From contig SWBL01000219.1 of NCBI GenBank assembly GCA_024195585.1, forward strand, positions 23,482-87,481: a stretch of DNA of 64,000 nucleotides. The letters run 5' to 3'. Both the position numbers and the translations under genes were made by a program. The stretch comes from Aureobasidium sp. EXF-3400 (Eukaryota > Ascomycota > Dothideomycetes > Dothideales > Saccotheciaceae). This document shows positions 1 through 13,000 of the stretch, one piece after another (the stretch's first letter is position 1; every line of letters begins with the position of its first letter). The notes under the pieces were generated by a model. It was not told the origin of the DNA and did no database searches. It saw only the letters and a program-made list of their open reading frames with translations.

Positions 1-1
1 T

Positions 2-2598
2 GAGATGTACCAACCCAAGAACTTGTCTCTTGTTCTTATCGGTGAGATCGACCAACCCGAGCTCTTGCAGATTCTTGATGAGTTCGAGGGTACTATCATG
101 GATGACATTCCTTCGCCCGAGACACCTTTCCAACGTCCTTGGGTCGAGTCTAAGCGTACGCCGCCTCTCAAGAAGACTATCGTGGATACTGTCAAATTCC
201 CCGAGGACGACGAGTCCATGGGTGAGGTCTTGATTGGCTTCCTCGGTCCCGACTGTAACGATCATCTACAAGCATCTGCTCTTGGCATAATGCTCATCTA
301 TCTTTGTGGCTCTTCGGTCTCGGTTCTGGAAAACACTCTGGTCGAAAAGGAACAGTTGTGTAGCATGATCTACTACTCCACCGATGTCCGACCCGACATC
401 GCTTTCTGGTTCAACTTGAGTGCCGTCGAGACCAAGAAGCTCGCCGATGCCGAGAAGCGCTTATTCGAGGTTCTCAAGGAGACTGCTTCCAAGAGTCTCG
501 ATATGGGCTACATGAAGGACTGCCTCAGTCGCTACCGCAGACAACTGAAGTTCAAGTGTGAGAGCACAGGAGACTTCTTCGCCACACCCATCATTGAGGA
601 TCACTTGTTCGGCAACAGAGATGGCACAGATCTTCGCGAGTTGGAGACTCTGAAGGATTTGGATGTGCTCGAAGGATGGTCGGACCAGCAATGGAGAGAC
701 TACCTGTCGAAATGGTTTGCAGATGCCCACCACGTGTCTATCCTTGGTGTCCCTTCAAAGGAGTTGTCTAAGAAGCTCAAGACCGATGAGAAGGCTAGAG
801 TCAAGGCACAGAAAGAAAAGCTCGGCGAGAAGGGACTCAAGGAGTTGGCCGAGAAGCTGGAGCAAGCCAAAGCTGAGAACGACAAACCTATTCCAGATGA
901 GGTACTCTCACAGTTCCCAGTACCCGGAACATCGTCTATCCACTTCATTCCGACTACCACCGCCAGAGCTGGCAGAGCCAGACAGATGGGCAAACTCGAC
1001 AACGAAATTCAGCAGATCGTCGACAAGGACGACTCCGATATCCCCCTCTTCATCCACTTCGAGCACATTCCTTCCAACTTTGTTCGCACAAAGCTAGTCA
1101 TGTGCACCGGTTCTCTGCCCACTGAATTCAAGCCTCTGCTCGCATTGTACTTGTCAAATTTCTTCATGACTCCCATCACCCGCGACGGAAAGCGTATCGA
1201 GTTTGAGGATGTTGTCACCGAGCTTGAAAAGGACACCGTTGACTACGACATCAGCTCAGGTCCTGGTAACGGCGAGCTCCTGCAGATCACCTTCCAGGTC
1301 GAAGCCGAAAAGTACTCTGCTATGATTGATTGGCTACGTACCACTCTCTTCAGCTCCGTCTTGGACAAAGAGAGACTGCAGACTGCCATTGTTAAGATGC
1401 TCGCTGATATTCCCGATGAGAAGCGTAGCGGTATGGACATGGCCACTGCAGTAGACTCGATGATCCACCTCACTAGAGACTCCAGCAGTCGCTCCAGAAA
1501 CACTCTCGTCAAGTCTGTTTACCTCAAGCGCCTGAAGAAGCATCTGGCAAAGGACCCCGAGTTTGTGATCTCTCGCCTGCAAACCTGCATCGACACACTC
1601 CACAAGCCTTCCAACTTCAGAGTCTACGTCGCAGCCAATATTCAGACCCTCTCAAACCCTGTCTCGGCCTGGAAAGCTCTACTCAGCAACCACGACGACA
1701 ACACTCCTCTCCAGCCTCTTGACTCTCGCAAGTCCAAGCTCAGCGAGATCTCCAAGAAGCCTGGAAACACAGCTTACATCCTTCCCCTCTCAACAATCGA
1801 CTCCTCATACGCTCTCCTCACCACCCGCGGACCGGACAGCTGGTCTCATCCCGACCTACCCGCTCTCATGGTCGCTCAATCCTACCTCGATGCCGTCGAA
1901 GGCCCCCTGTGGGCAGCAGTCCGCGGCACCGGCCTCGCCTACGGCACCGGATTCTCCCGCTCCGTCGACGTCGGCCTCCTCACTCTACGCATCTACCGCT
2001 CTCCCGACACCTTCAAGGCTTTCCTCGCCGCCAAGACCGAAGTCGAAAACTACGCCACAGGCACCACACCCTTTGACAAATTCGCCCTCGAAGGCGCAGT
2101 CAGCAGTATCATCATGAGTTTCGCAGACGAGCAACCTACTATGGGCAGTGCAGCAGGACTGTCATTCGTAAACCAAGTCATCAGAGGCATTCCCAAGAAT
2201 TGGAATGATGAGATGTTGGAGAAGGTTAGAAGGGTTAGTGAAGAGGAGATTAAAGATGTGTTGAGCAGACTTATCATGCCTATCTTTAATCCTGAGACTA
2301 CTAATTTGGTGGTTACTTGTGCTACTATCATGGAAGAGGTTTGTTTTCCCCCTTTTCCCTCAAAGATCACAAAAGATGCAGTTGCTAATGTGTTATACAG
2401 AACCTTGTCAAGACTTTCACGGATGCAGGATTCAAGCCTCAAGTCAAGTCTCTGTCGGACTTTGAGGATGACTATGGACTCGAGGATATCGAAGGTGTTG
2501 AAGATGAGGATGAGGAAGATGATGAAGATGATGGTAGCGAAGATGGCAGTGAGGACGGCAGCGAAGAAGACGACTCAGAAGCTGAGGATGAAGAGTAG
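2..2598 (+). CDS. M16-family zinc metalloprotease (YOL098C-like), 5' truncated by window edge
   Basis: Partial gene; exons <2-2338 and 2401-2598, giving 844 residues in the window. The first visible residues (MYQPKNLSLVLIG) look like the point in M16 proteases that follows the catalytic half-domain, so the HxxEH zinc motif would lie upstream of the window and cannot be checked. The length and order resemble the roughly 1000-residue cytosolic YOL098C type of fungi, which is an inference from memory. The frame stays open through the 62-nt intron (GTTTGT, branch GCTAAT, TACAG) to a stop at 2609, but splicing gives a better end: a conserved-looking helix followed by a strongly acidic Asp/Glu/Ser tail of about 40 residues ending at 2598. 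A coiled, Lys/Glu-rich stretch sits near residues 255-300. Substrate unknown. Confidence 0.8.
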
Positions 2599-3253
2599 AT
2601 TTCTTCTGTGAACCAGCTTAGACGTTTCCTCCATGACATTCTCTGACGCTATCGCAGACAGCCGAGATATAGAAATTCATTCTCAGTTGCATGTTTACTT
2701 CTTCTTGTATCTGATATATGTTTCGTGTGCTTAGCTCTATATGCCGTCATGTTTTCTTTGCGAGATTTTTTTCTGGTATAGGTCAGTGTCACAGTCGCGC
2801 AAGACATAAGGATAGATGACGGAAGGTTTGATGCATATATTTTTCTGATATCTTTTTGGCTTTTGTTCGAAAAGAGCTTCCACAAAGTCCCTGATTATCC
2901 TTTTCCAACCCATTTCTTCTCTTCTGACCTGCTTTTATGCCGCTCGAATGCAAAGATAACGAAGGAACGATTCGCTTCTCCCTGAAAGCTGGACAGGATT
3001 GCCTTCCTCAGCAAGCCGAATGTAAGAGCAGATGATGCCAAATCAGAGACACGGTGTGCGGAAGTTGATTGATGTGTATTGCGAGCCGGACTGATTTCGG
3101 CGGGATGACAGACGTATAACTCAGAAGATCGCTCGTAGTACGCTCGAGGCTCGTGCTGCTCCGGTTCGCAAGTCGATTGTATATTGTGTATGGGGTTTGG
3201 CGTGAGTGTTCGGAAGAAGCGGTCGGTATATGTTAGAAGAGCAGACGAATAGC
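2599..3253. other. Convergent 3' intergenic region
   Basis: 655 bases between the 3' ends of the M16 protease (plus) and RPB6 (minus). Only short overlapping ORFs without coding character are seen; it should hold both terminators. Confidence 0.6.
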
Positions 3254-3913
3254 TCAAAGCAGCTCCTCGCAGGTCCAGTCCTCGTACCAGCCATCGGGCA
3301 AGTATCTGCGCACAACCAGAGGGATCTTCTTCTCGCGCAACTCCTTGATAGCGATTTGCAGAGGATCTGTTTCGCCCTCGACGTCAACCAAGACAGGAGC
3401 GTTCATACTGTAATTTCTTGTCAGCCCGATTCTTTCTACCCAGTTCCTCTCGATCTCCCTCTCTGCCACTTCCCCATCTTCACCACCTTATCCAAGATCC
3501 ACCTCGTTTCATCTCTTTTGGTCTTTCGCAACTCACCTAATCTGCAGCGCCCTCGTTCCCAAAACTCTAGCCCTCTCGTACTTGGTCATGTACGGCGTAG
3601 TAGTTCTCTTATCGTTATCAATCCTCTTCTCCTTCAAGCCTTTGACTCCCAAGTTTGCATTTGCGCGTGCGAGGGAGTTGGGGTCGCCGGATGTGACAAT
3701 GTTGGCGTTGTTCTCGGGGTCTTCGGTGCCGCCGGGGGCGTCGTTGTCGTTGTCGATCAGGTCGTCGACTTGATCGTAGTCTTCTTCCAGCATGTTGGCA
3801 TCGTATTCTCTGTAGCAAGGGTATTAGTGAAAGCATCTAGGGGAGTGGAAAGGTTCAAAGACGTACTCGCCGGCGCCAAAGTCACCGCCGCCGTCGTCGC
3901 CGTAGTCGGACAT
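3254..3913 (-). CDS. RPB6: RNA polymerases I, II and III shared subunit RPB6 (RPABC2)
   Basis: Small subunit shared by all three nuclear RNA polymerases, bridging the clamp region. Three exons on the minus strand: 3867-3913, 3537-3809 and 3254-3407, 157 residues, which is the usual fungal length (yeast Rpo26 is 155). The acidic N-terminus ([15 protein letters not shown]) is followed by the family hallmark [19 protein letters not shown], then MNAPVLVD and the nearly invariant [15 protein letters not shown] ending in an acidic WTCEELL. Both introns have GT...AG ends and rejoin the frame exactly (QI-S-MNAPV across intron 2). The start was chosen because the acidic Asp/Gly leader is typical and the ORF upstream has no coding character. 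Confidence 0.97.
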
Positions 3914-4690
3914 GTTTGCTGTGTGTTGTGTGGTGCTGTTGCGCGTGGAGGTGGAAGTCGCGTGTTCAGAGTAAATGCGCAAAGGCGATGGCGGGTGGAG
4001 AGTGAAGGTTGCGTATGTGTGTGATTGTAGACGGAAAGCGCGATGGACCAAGATTCGCTTTCGAAGCAGTCGCAAACTAAACTTGTTGCTCGGAACGCGG
4101 GACTGCAAAGGCGGTGACTTGAGTTTGAGTGACGCCCAGACCACCCACCCTGGCAGAATCTCAATCTCGACCCCGGACTTTTGCAGACGACATCTCGTCC
4201 CTTGTTCCTTCTCAATTTGCGACTCTTGATCTTGGATAGATTATAAAAATGCACAAATCAGACCAATGTAGAGATGCTTTCATTGAGATACGTTTAAAGT
4301 GAACATCTCTATGGATATACTCCTAGATGCATACAGCTTTATGCCTTTTTATCGTTCATCAAGCATGCTGCACTCCTTTGGAGATTGATGATTGTAATTC
4401 CTCTTTGCCCATTGTCTATCTCCTGGATACGGACCTGCAGTTGATGTGGCTATCAAAATGCACGAATTGGATCAACATAGGGATGGCACCATTGAGATGT
4501 CTCGAAGATGAAGCTCTCACTGGACATGATACGAGCACGCATATAGTTGTGCCATTTCATGGCGTGATCAGAGAGGAGCTACTGTTTTGGAACATCGATT
4601 ATACTTTCTACGCCTTTCTTATACTCTATACATGATTCATTTCTTATATCATTGCTTCATTACCCGATCCGATCATCTCTCTGCCTCCAA
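3914..4690. other. Intergenic region upstream of RPB6
   Basis: 777 bases holding the RPB6 promoter on one side and the 3' end of the next minus-strand gene on the other. A 102-codon plus-strand ORF at 4327-4635 is Cys/Leu/Ile-rich with no recognisable domain and was not called. Confidence 0.6.
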
Positions 4691-6182
4691 TCAGGCCTTT
4701 TTGCCCCTGATTTCGAAGGCTCTAGCCTTCTGTCTCTGCTTACGCAGTGCCACATGGTGCTGGTGAGCCAACACCGAAGACTTGCCCCTTCTGCGCTCCA
4801 TCTCAGGAGCCGGACCGCCACCTGCCGAGCCTCCGCTGAGGAGGGAGAAGCTCAGCTTGTTGGGATATTCTCCCAACAACGTCGAGGTGTAACCCGGAGG
4901 CAGGGGCATACACCATTCGAAGGGGCGTTCCAGCCCCAGGCCCAGAGCATCTGCGAGGAGCAGGTTGTCCTCGACCTCTAGCTGCTTTGTCTGTATACCA
5001 TCAAAAGTCAGCAATCAGTTACAGCTCTGGAAGAGTCCAATGAGATGTCTCAAACCAGGGGCAAGTGTGAAGGAGTTTTGATGGATAAGTGAGGGGTATG
5101 TGATGGATGGGTGAACAAATCGTGAATGGAGTATGACGTGGTAGTGAATACTCAGTAAGCTGTGAATAACTTACGTGCATGATGTAGATCTTTTGACCCT
5201 GCTCCAAAAGCCCCTTCATTTCCATCAACTGAGCCTCAGAACTCAGTACATGAGCCCATCCCTCTGAAGTGCCCGTCTCGTTAGCCCAGTATACCCAGTG
5301 ACCGTGGTAGCCACCACTCTGGAAGCCATAAGTGTAGGCGAGTTGAGTAGCTTGTATGTTCTGGGTTAGGATGGAGAGCGTACACATCAGCTCGAAGCAG
5401 CCGATTCTCTTGGAGATGTTGATGTCTTTAACAATCTTGGCATTACCACCCTCGTAGTCTAGGAATGTGACCACTTTGATACGGTATTCTTGTCTGGTGG
5501 GGACGCAGGGCTCTTTGGGCTCGAAGAAGAGCTTGTCCTCGAGCACGTAAAGGTGGTCAATGAGGGCGATGAGAGGGCTGACCTGGCTAGGGTCGAAGTC
5601 TAGTGGTGCAAATCTAGCCAACTGGCCGGCGAGGTACTGACCGGCGCAAGGCTTGAGAGTCTTGTCGTGCTGTACAAGCCACTCAATAAGCTCCTTGCGC
5701 TCTTGGATTAAGTGGACGGTGTCTCCCTCGACCTCGTTCTGGCGGTTGTGGCGCTCGAGAAGCTCGATCCAGCTGGCCTGGAGATGAAGTCTGAAGAAGA
5801 AGACCAGGTTTGGGAAGGCGGCGTATTGGTTTTCAGCATTGCGCACGTCACAATACAGCTTGTAGAATGTAGGATCATTGGTGGCGGCAGCGTGGAATGT
5901 ATCTGTCATGTGCTTGATGCGGACCATCGTGGGGTCGACAAGAATTGGAGCTGGATATCCAGCGGGAAGAGGAGCCTGACGTGATGATGCAGCGAACATG
6001 GGACGCTGGATCGATGGAGGTCCTCGAGGGATGAGCCCCTGTAAGAGGTTGTTGAACGAAGCGCCAGGGGCCAGAGCCGATTGTGAGGAAGGGCCAGAAG
6101 GAGGGGCAGGAGGTGCCATAACAGGGTGAGGTGTGGGCACAGCGCCAGGTGGGTAGATCGTTGATGGTGGATTGTCTGACAT
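4691..6182 (-). CDS. Conserved-looking fungal protein of unknown function with Pro-rich N-terminus
   Basis: Two exons, 5175-6182 and 4691-4990, joined by a 184-nt intron (GTAAGT...TACAG) that keeps frame at IMH-TKQLEVE; 435 residues. I do not recognise the family. The first 100 residues are Pro/Ala/Ser-rich and low in complexity. Residues about 105-350 look globular and largely helical, with many aromatic residues (TFYKLYCDVRNAENQY, FPNLVFFFRLHLQASWIEL) and a Gly/Trp-rich patch near residue 300 (GGYHGHWVYWANETG). The C-terminus is basic (RRRGKS, LRKQRQKARAF). No signal peptide or membrane segment is seen. The start at 6182 was preferred over an in-frame ATG at 6299 because the upstream 39 residues are Ser/His/Leu-rich and unlike the rest. 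The basic tail would suit a nuclear or nucleic-acid-associated role, but this is weak. Confidence 0.8.
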
Positions 6183-7860
6183 GGCGATGCGCAAGTCGAG
6201 AGGAAGTAAAGAACAATGAAAGGATGTGATATCGAGGCGTATGGTTGAAAGACTTGAGTTCGAGTGTTGATGCTGGAAGACAAGGCAACAACCAGACAAG
6301 GATGGTGATGAAGATGCGAGCTAAGGATGAAGGAGCTCGTGGATGTCAAACGACGCATTCAATTTGGAAGAAGTCGAGTGCTGAGATGATGGTCGCGCTT
6401 GTCTGTGGTAAACAACACCGCGGCTGTGAGCTGTGAATCTTGAGCATTCAGTCTCGCGCGTCGTTTCAAAAACCACTGACGCCAGAAACGGTCCTATAAT
6501 GACAACTCAGGAGCCCAAACCACTGTAGGGTAGAGTAAACCCATATAATGTCAAGGTCGACTACTGCCACAAGGTTAGGCCAAAAAAAAGGACCTCCCAC
6601 AGCGTCTTACCAACAGCCTTTATCTTGCTCGAGCAGGTCACGGGTCAATTGATAAGACGAAACGTACAGGTATAGCTGCCTCGCCAGGGGATCAAACCCT
6701 GGATATGACGCGGATGGTAAACCATTGCGCCAACGGACCGCTACAGAGGATAAACAAATTCCGTCGTTTATCAACCCTCTAGTGCTTTGATTGTCTTGGC
6801 GACATGGTGAAAGTGCTGATTCGAACTCTTCACTATCGGCGGCAAGCAAACACAGGGTTGTTTGATCGGTCCAGACGGCACCAGTCATGAGGGCCCCTTT
6901 CGACACTGTGCCAGGAACGTCGTAGTCCATCATCCTGCGCAGACACCTCTCTCCTGGTCCACATCAACTACGCATTCGTAGCGGCGTGCCTCCATAGCCG
7001 AATTTTATCTCCTGAGCTACGAGTAGCTCGGAGAGACACAGAAATCATAGACTTTCGCATCAAAAGCTGCTCGATTGATGGAGAGGTAATGGCGGCCGGT
7101 CCAGAGTAGCCTTGAGTAATAGTGACTGTAGCAGAAGGCAGTTCCTCTTTTGTATCCCCTAGGAGTCAACACCACCAGGGAACATCAAAACGATCGATGC
7201 ACGAACTCAAAGTGCTGACAAAAGTGTGCTGTTTGAGAGGCACGCCCCAGAATTGTTCATCGCATTTGCATAAAGCGCCTCATCCTGTATTTTGTCCCGA
7301 ACCAAACATGTGCCGGTTCCAAGAAGGTATGGTATCGAGACATCAAAATCCTAGAGTAGCCTGGATGGTTCGAATTGATTGTATTTCAGGATGTTGACAG
7401 GAGAGTCAAACCAGCTAGACAGACCAGGGCCCGGTGGGATTGATTCCCAGCAAACAATTCCAGTAACAGTAGCATCGGCCGGAGTCCATGAGTACTGATG
7501 GCTGGATATGGATCGATGGAAGAGATGAAGAAGAGAAAATATAGAAGTCGAAGTGCAAATTGGCTTCAGAACTGCCAAGTGCGGGGAACATGAAGTTGGA
7601 TGAAGCGGGCAGGAGCCATCAAAACCGTTGTCCTTATGTGTCGAGACAATTGTAAAGAGAAAGGAAACATGAAGAAGAACACGAAGAGACTGTGCAAGAG
7701 AGAGTTGAAGGCAAAATAAACTTTTTCTGACATGGTATGAAGCTGTACAATACCTGAATTTCCCCCTACCTCTATCAACGCCAAAATACTCAGCCCCTCA
7801 AGAAGAAAACCAACAGCTATGCAATTACAAATGTCGCAGTATCGTACATCAGCGTTTCGT
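6183..7860. other. Long intergenic region without a supported protein gene
   Basis: 1.68 kb between the promoter of the 4691-6182 gene and the 3' end of ILV3. Several 60-184 codon ORFs exist on both strands but show no domain or splice pattern. The only structured element seen is a tRNA-like remnant at 6675-6742. Confidence 0.5.
6675..6742 (-). pseudogene. tRNA-like remnant (possibly decayed tRNA-Met)
   Basis: Read on the minus strand, a D-arm-like TGGCGCAATGG and a good T-arm (CAGGG, loop TTTGATC, CCCTG) are present, with a CAT triplet between them. The anticodon arm is too short and the two ends (AGCGGTC and GCGAGGC) do not pair as an acceptor stem, so it is unlikely to be functional. Chance similarity is possible. 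Confidence 0.3.
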
Positions 7861-9769
7861 TCATGCATCAGTGATGCAACCGTGGCTGGCATCCTGGACG
7901 ATCTTGGCGTACTTGTAGAGAGTACCCTTCTGGTACTTGAGAGGAGGTGCCTTCCAGCTGAGCTTTCTTTGTTGCATCTCCTCCTCGCTGACATCGGTGT
8001 CGATAACTCTCTTCTCGGCATCGATAGTGATGGTGTCACCGTCCTTGATGAGAGCGATAGGGCCACCGTCCTGAGCTTCAGGAACGATGTGACCGATGAG
8101 GAAACCGTGGCTACCACCACTGAAGCGTCCGTCAGTCAGCATGGCAACATCGTTACCGAGACCGGCGCCCATGATAGCGGAAGAAGGTCTCAACATCTCA
8201 ACCATACCGGGACCACCCTTGGGACCCTCGTAACGAATGACAATAACAGTCTTCTCGCCCTTCTTGAAAGAACCACCCTCAATAGCCTCGATCAGACCAT
8301 CCTCTCCGTCAAAGACTCTGGCCTTGCCGGTGAACTGAGTACCTTCCTTTCCGGTGATCTTGGCGACACTGCCGCCAGGGGCAATCTTGCCGTACAGGAT
8401 TTGGATGTGACCGGTCTTCTTGATGGGGTCGCTGAAGGGACGGATGATCTTCTGGCTCTCGGGCATGTCGCGAACATTCTCGAGGTTCTCAGCCATGGTC
8501 TTACCAGTAACGGTCATACCACTTCCGTCGATGGCGCCCTCCTTCAGGAGGAACTTGAGAATGGCGGGAGTACCGCCAATGTCGTAAAGGTCAGCCATGA
8601 CGTACTTGCCGGAAGGCTTGAGGTCGGCAAGCAGGGGGGTGCGGTCACTGACGGCCTGCATGTTGTCAATGGTGAGGGTGATGCCAACAGAGTGAGCCAT
8701 GGCGATCAAATGGAGAACTGCATTGGTGGAACCACCAGTGATGTTGACAACAGTCATAGCGTTCTCGAAAGCCTTGCGAGTCATGATGTCCGAAGGGCGG
8801 ATGTCTTCCTTGAGCAGGTTCTTGATAGCACCACCGGCAGCCAAACATTCGAGCTGCTTAGCCTTGGACATGGCAGGGTTGGAGGAGGAGCCAGGAAGGG
8901 ACATACCCATGGCCTCGATGACGGAAGCCATGGTGTTGGCAGTGTACATGCCACCACAAGCACCACCACCGGGGCAGGCGTGCTTGATGATGTCCTTGCG
9001 CTCGTCTTCGTTGATCTCACCAGTGATGAACTGGCCGTAAGCCTGGAAGGCAGAGATGATGTCGAGTCTCTCGTCGGTCATCTTACCACATCCAGCGGCA
9101 ATGGTACCTCCGTAAACCATGATGGAGGGTCTGTTGACTCTTCCCATGGCCATAATGACACCGGGCATGTTCTTGTCGCAACCGGGGAGGGAGATGTTGG
9201 CATCGTACCATTGGCCGCCCATGACAGTCTCGACAGAGTCTGCGATGATGTCGCGAGACTGCAGCGAGTAGCGCATACCGGTGGTTCCGTTGGACATGCC
9301 GTCACTGACACCAATGGTGTTGAACTGCATACCCTTGAGTCCGGCTCTTTGAACACCCTCGTTGACCTTATGGCTGAGGTCCATCAGGTGCATGTTGCAG
9401 GGGTTGCCCGAGTACCAGACGGACGAGATACCGACCTGAGCCTTGTTCATGTCCTCATCGCTGAAGCCAGTGGCGTACAGCATGGCCTGCGAGGCACCGT
9501 GTGCCTTGGGCTGGGTGATGATGGCACTGGTCTTGTTGAGGGCATCCTTGTCCAGTTTAATGTGTTGGAAGATCTTGTCTTCGCCAGGGCCGGTGGAGGC
9601 ATATTGTCTCGAAGAGAGAGTTTGGGCGACAGAAGGGCTATGACAAGCGTGTTAGATAATTGTTGGCTGGCCGAGGCTTCGTCTGGCGTGCGACTCACGC
9701 TGCGCGCAACTGTGCCCGCGAGGCCCACGACGACCTCGCAGCTTTTGATCCAATACGCGACGACAACAT
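7861..9769 (-). CDS. ILV3: Dihydroxy-acid dehydratase, mitochondrial (valine/isoleucine biosynthesis)
   Basis: Catalyses dehydration of 2,3-dihydroxy-isovalerate and 2,3-dihydroxy-3-methylvalerate to 2-oxo acids, the third step of branched-chain amino acid synthesis, in the mitochondrial matrix. Exons 9699-9769 and 7861-9637, 615 residues, normal for fungi. The first exon ([20 protein letters not shown]) is an Arg/Ser-rich, acid-free mitochondrial presequence. Family motifs: [11 protein letters not shown] and [15 protein letters not shown] with the iron-sulfur cysteines, [14 protein letters not shown], and near the C-terminus [12 protein letters not shown]. The 61-nt intron splits the presequence from the enzyme body and splices cleanly (A-P-S-V-A-Q). 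The gene is head to head with the THADA-like gene. I see no broken residues. Confidence 0.97.
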
Positions 9770-10075
9770 GATTGTCAGCTGCTGAGTTCAATGCTTGGAC
9801 AGAAAGAACGACGAAGCGGCGACAGTCTGAGTGATGGACCTCTCCAGATCAACTTTCCCACAAGTGCGCGAGTCAGTCCCCGCAATCAATTTGTCTGCTC
9901 TGTGATTGGCCTTTCCGTGCCTTCTAAGCCGACATCGGCTTAAAAACATCATTGCTCCTGCCCGGAAAACAGCTGCAAAGAAAATGGTCAAGCATTCGAG
10001 CTAAATAGCTCTTGATTGATATCTATCATTTGTTGGCCTTGGACTATTGCCAATTGAGGAATACTCGCGTAGCTA
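9770..10075. promoter_or_regulatory. Shared divergent promoter of ILV3 and the THADA-like gene
   Basis: Only 306 bases separate the two start codons, which point away from each other, so the promoters must overlap. I found no operator I could name with confidence. Confidence 0.55.
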
Positions 10076-13000
10076 ATGGCTGCTCCATTATCTGAGCATG
10101 AGATTCGCGAGATTACCTTGAATGGTGCAAATCTCGTCCCTCGCCAAATCGATCACCATCTTCTGCATGAGGAAGTTACGAGGTAAGATGGCTACTTCTG
10201 GAAATATTCAACTTCCTTTGCTTGTTTCTCCATTGTTACAACAACATCGAAGCTAATACAACAAAGGGTTCTCAATATCTTTCGTCGAGTCTTTTCAACT
10301 TTGCGGACAGACATTACCAACCAACACAGAACTGCCGCATGCAATCTACTTTCCAATTTGATTGAGAAATGTGCACAGTCACAAGAACAACAATTCGTGC
10401 TTGCACTCTGGCAGAATGATCAATTCTGGTACCACGCTTTCTGGATCTATCTTGATCAGCACCATGCTCTCAACGTCAAGCCGTCCCGCCTATTGTTAAC
10501 TTCCCTGACCTCCGCCCTCCTCAAGTGTCATGACAAATCTATATGTGAACCGGAGAAGGCAAGATTGCTGGAACTACTGGTCCAAACCATTGCTACTCCC
10601 TCAGAGAATGCTCCTACCAGACCCGCCATACAAGCCCTGGCCCATTGGCTGTCCAAAAACGTCATCTCTGTCAATGACCTGTGCGACGCCTTTGGTAACA
10701 CGTCGACCGAGAAACACGGCCAATCTTTGCCTTCCCCGGTTCAGGATGTGCTTGCTATCGTCTTACGTCTTGCACCATACGAAGATTTTGCCTCTTCCAC
10801 GGGTTCATTAGCTGCTCTGATAATCCAGAAGGCACAATCAACCAACCAGACTTCCTCGCCGTCATTGTTTGGCAACAACCACGCTTCTTTATGGTCTGCC
10901 ACTATTCTGGAGATCCTTAAGCAAAAGCCGAAGTCTCTCGAGATCCTTCGCCTCTATGTGTTCCCGGAAATATTCCAGCAAGACAAACCAAGCTTTAATG
11001 CTTTCCTGGGCCAACTAGGTATACAAAGTATCCTTGGAAAAGATAAGTCCTCCGGGATTTCGTTGCCACTCCCCACACCGCAGTGCGAGGAAGTTCTATT
11101 CTGCGCTCTATCTGTAGGAAGCAAGCTTGGGTTGGTAAAGATTGCCGACTCTGGGCAAAGCGCCAAGAGCGTCGAGTTGTTCTTTGATAAAGATGCTCTG
11201 TACATTCCCGATGTACTGCTCGGAGATTTGTTGCTACGCACGTCCGATGCCGTGAGGATAGCCGGTCTCGGCATGCTTACCACTTCCACAACGACCACCC
11301 AGCCATTGTCTGTCGGAGCGATGAGTGCTTTGCAAAAGGGGCTGCCTTTTCTCCATGCAGACGCAGACGCTGGGTTGCGAAGCGAGCTTTTCAGCTTGAT
11401 CAGGCATCTTATGGAGCGTATTAAGGCTGCGACAGCAACTCTGACTAAGCCACCAAGCAAGACGAAGAAGAACAAATCCAAAGAAGCTGCCGATTCTCCG
11501 TCTACATCCGCCAAGTCTTCTGAGGTAGTTGCAGCTCACAGATCCTTCATCGAGTGGTACGTTTTGTTCCTCAAGGCCGAGTTACGACCAACGGCTAGCT
11601 ACCAGAGACATATATCAGCACTTAGATGCATTTCCATCATTGTCAGATCTGGAGTAGATGCACGAGTTGGCGGCTTTCTGCATGCGAAATCTACGAGTGC
11701 CACGGCGGCTTGGCCCTTTACGTTGGACATAGTTGACAAGGAGATGACCGATTTGTTAATTGATCTACTCCTCAACGCTTTCGACGATGTTAGATCCACA
11801 GCTGCAGAGATTCTGAGTCTTGTGGAACCAAGCTCAAAACAGCAGACTGGTACTGGAGAAAGTCCCATGATGGTACAACTCCTCGCATATGCTGAGAGGG
11901 AGTTGGTTTCTAGCGGACGTGCTGACCACGCGGATGGAGTAGCCCATCTGTACAGCATTCTGTTCAGCCAATGTCCAGACCTTACTGGTGATCGCGAGCA
12001 GTGGTGGACTTCGAAATGTGGGATCCTGGAGCACCTCCTCCATACTGTCGAAGAGACAGTTCGGGTCGCAAGCGTCAGCATCAACGAAGCGGTTAGCAAG
12101 CACCCTCTACACGGCCTATTTATTAGTCTGAGGTACCACGACCACTCAACCTCCGCTTTGCTGTATGCTAACATCGAACAGGTACATTATCGAAAAGTCT
12201 GGCTTCTATCAGACGATGTCCTCCGAACCTGCTGCATTATCTCACCTGCATAAGTTCTTCATCAGTCTCTATGATATCTTCGAGGCTCTCTGGAAGTGTG
12301 TACATGGCGCGCTTTGTGATGACACCACCGAAGGTACTGCTGCCGAGGAACTCGAGGAAGAAGACATTGGGACGAAAGACGTTCTGAGCTACTCGTGGCG
12401 AGCCCTGAAAGAATCCAGGTAAGTCTCATATGCTAAAGATCGGCAAGTATGTGCTGATAATGTAGTCTACTGTTGCGAGCAATCGTGAAAAGTTGTCCCT
12501 TTACTATCCTCGACCAGACACTTCTCTCGGCTCAGCAACTTCGTCAGCTAGGCGATCTTACATTCACGCAGCTCGCCGAACTGCGCCATCGTGGTGCTTT
12601 CTCGACAGTCGCCCAGACCTTCGTCATTTGCTGTATGCGCTCCAACAGTGGCACAGACGCTGTTAGCCAAACGCTTGAGGATTGGTACAAGGTATATGAT
12701 GCCTACTGACGAAAACTCGCGGTCTTTGACTAACATCCTATAGCGTGCAATACTTTGTATACAAAACCAGACAGCAATCAACACCCGCCGCTCGGCAGGG
12801 TTGCCATCTTTGATGATTGGTATAGTCGTTGCGGATACCAAAGGTCTTTTGTTTAGCAGAGCTATGTCAGAGCTCACTACCGAGGGTACAAGACCGGTTG
12901 ATCAAGCTGCAGAAAGTGCTGGTGGTCTTTCTCAAGTTCATGCTCTGAACTGCATAAAAGACATTTTCAAGAATTCGAAGTTGGGCGAGCGATCAGAGGC

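Noticed and set aside
3206..4024. 272-codon plus ORF over RPB6
   Set aside because: It covers all three RPB6 exons and both introns on the opposite strand; Val-rich runs are the complement of acidic codons.
7819..9771. 650-codon plus-strand ORF antisense to ILV3
   Set aside because: It is the mirror of a strongly conserved coding frame; its Gly/Val/Asp/His-rich composition is what the antisense of ILV3 codons gives.
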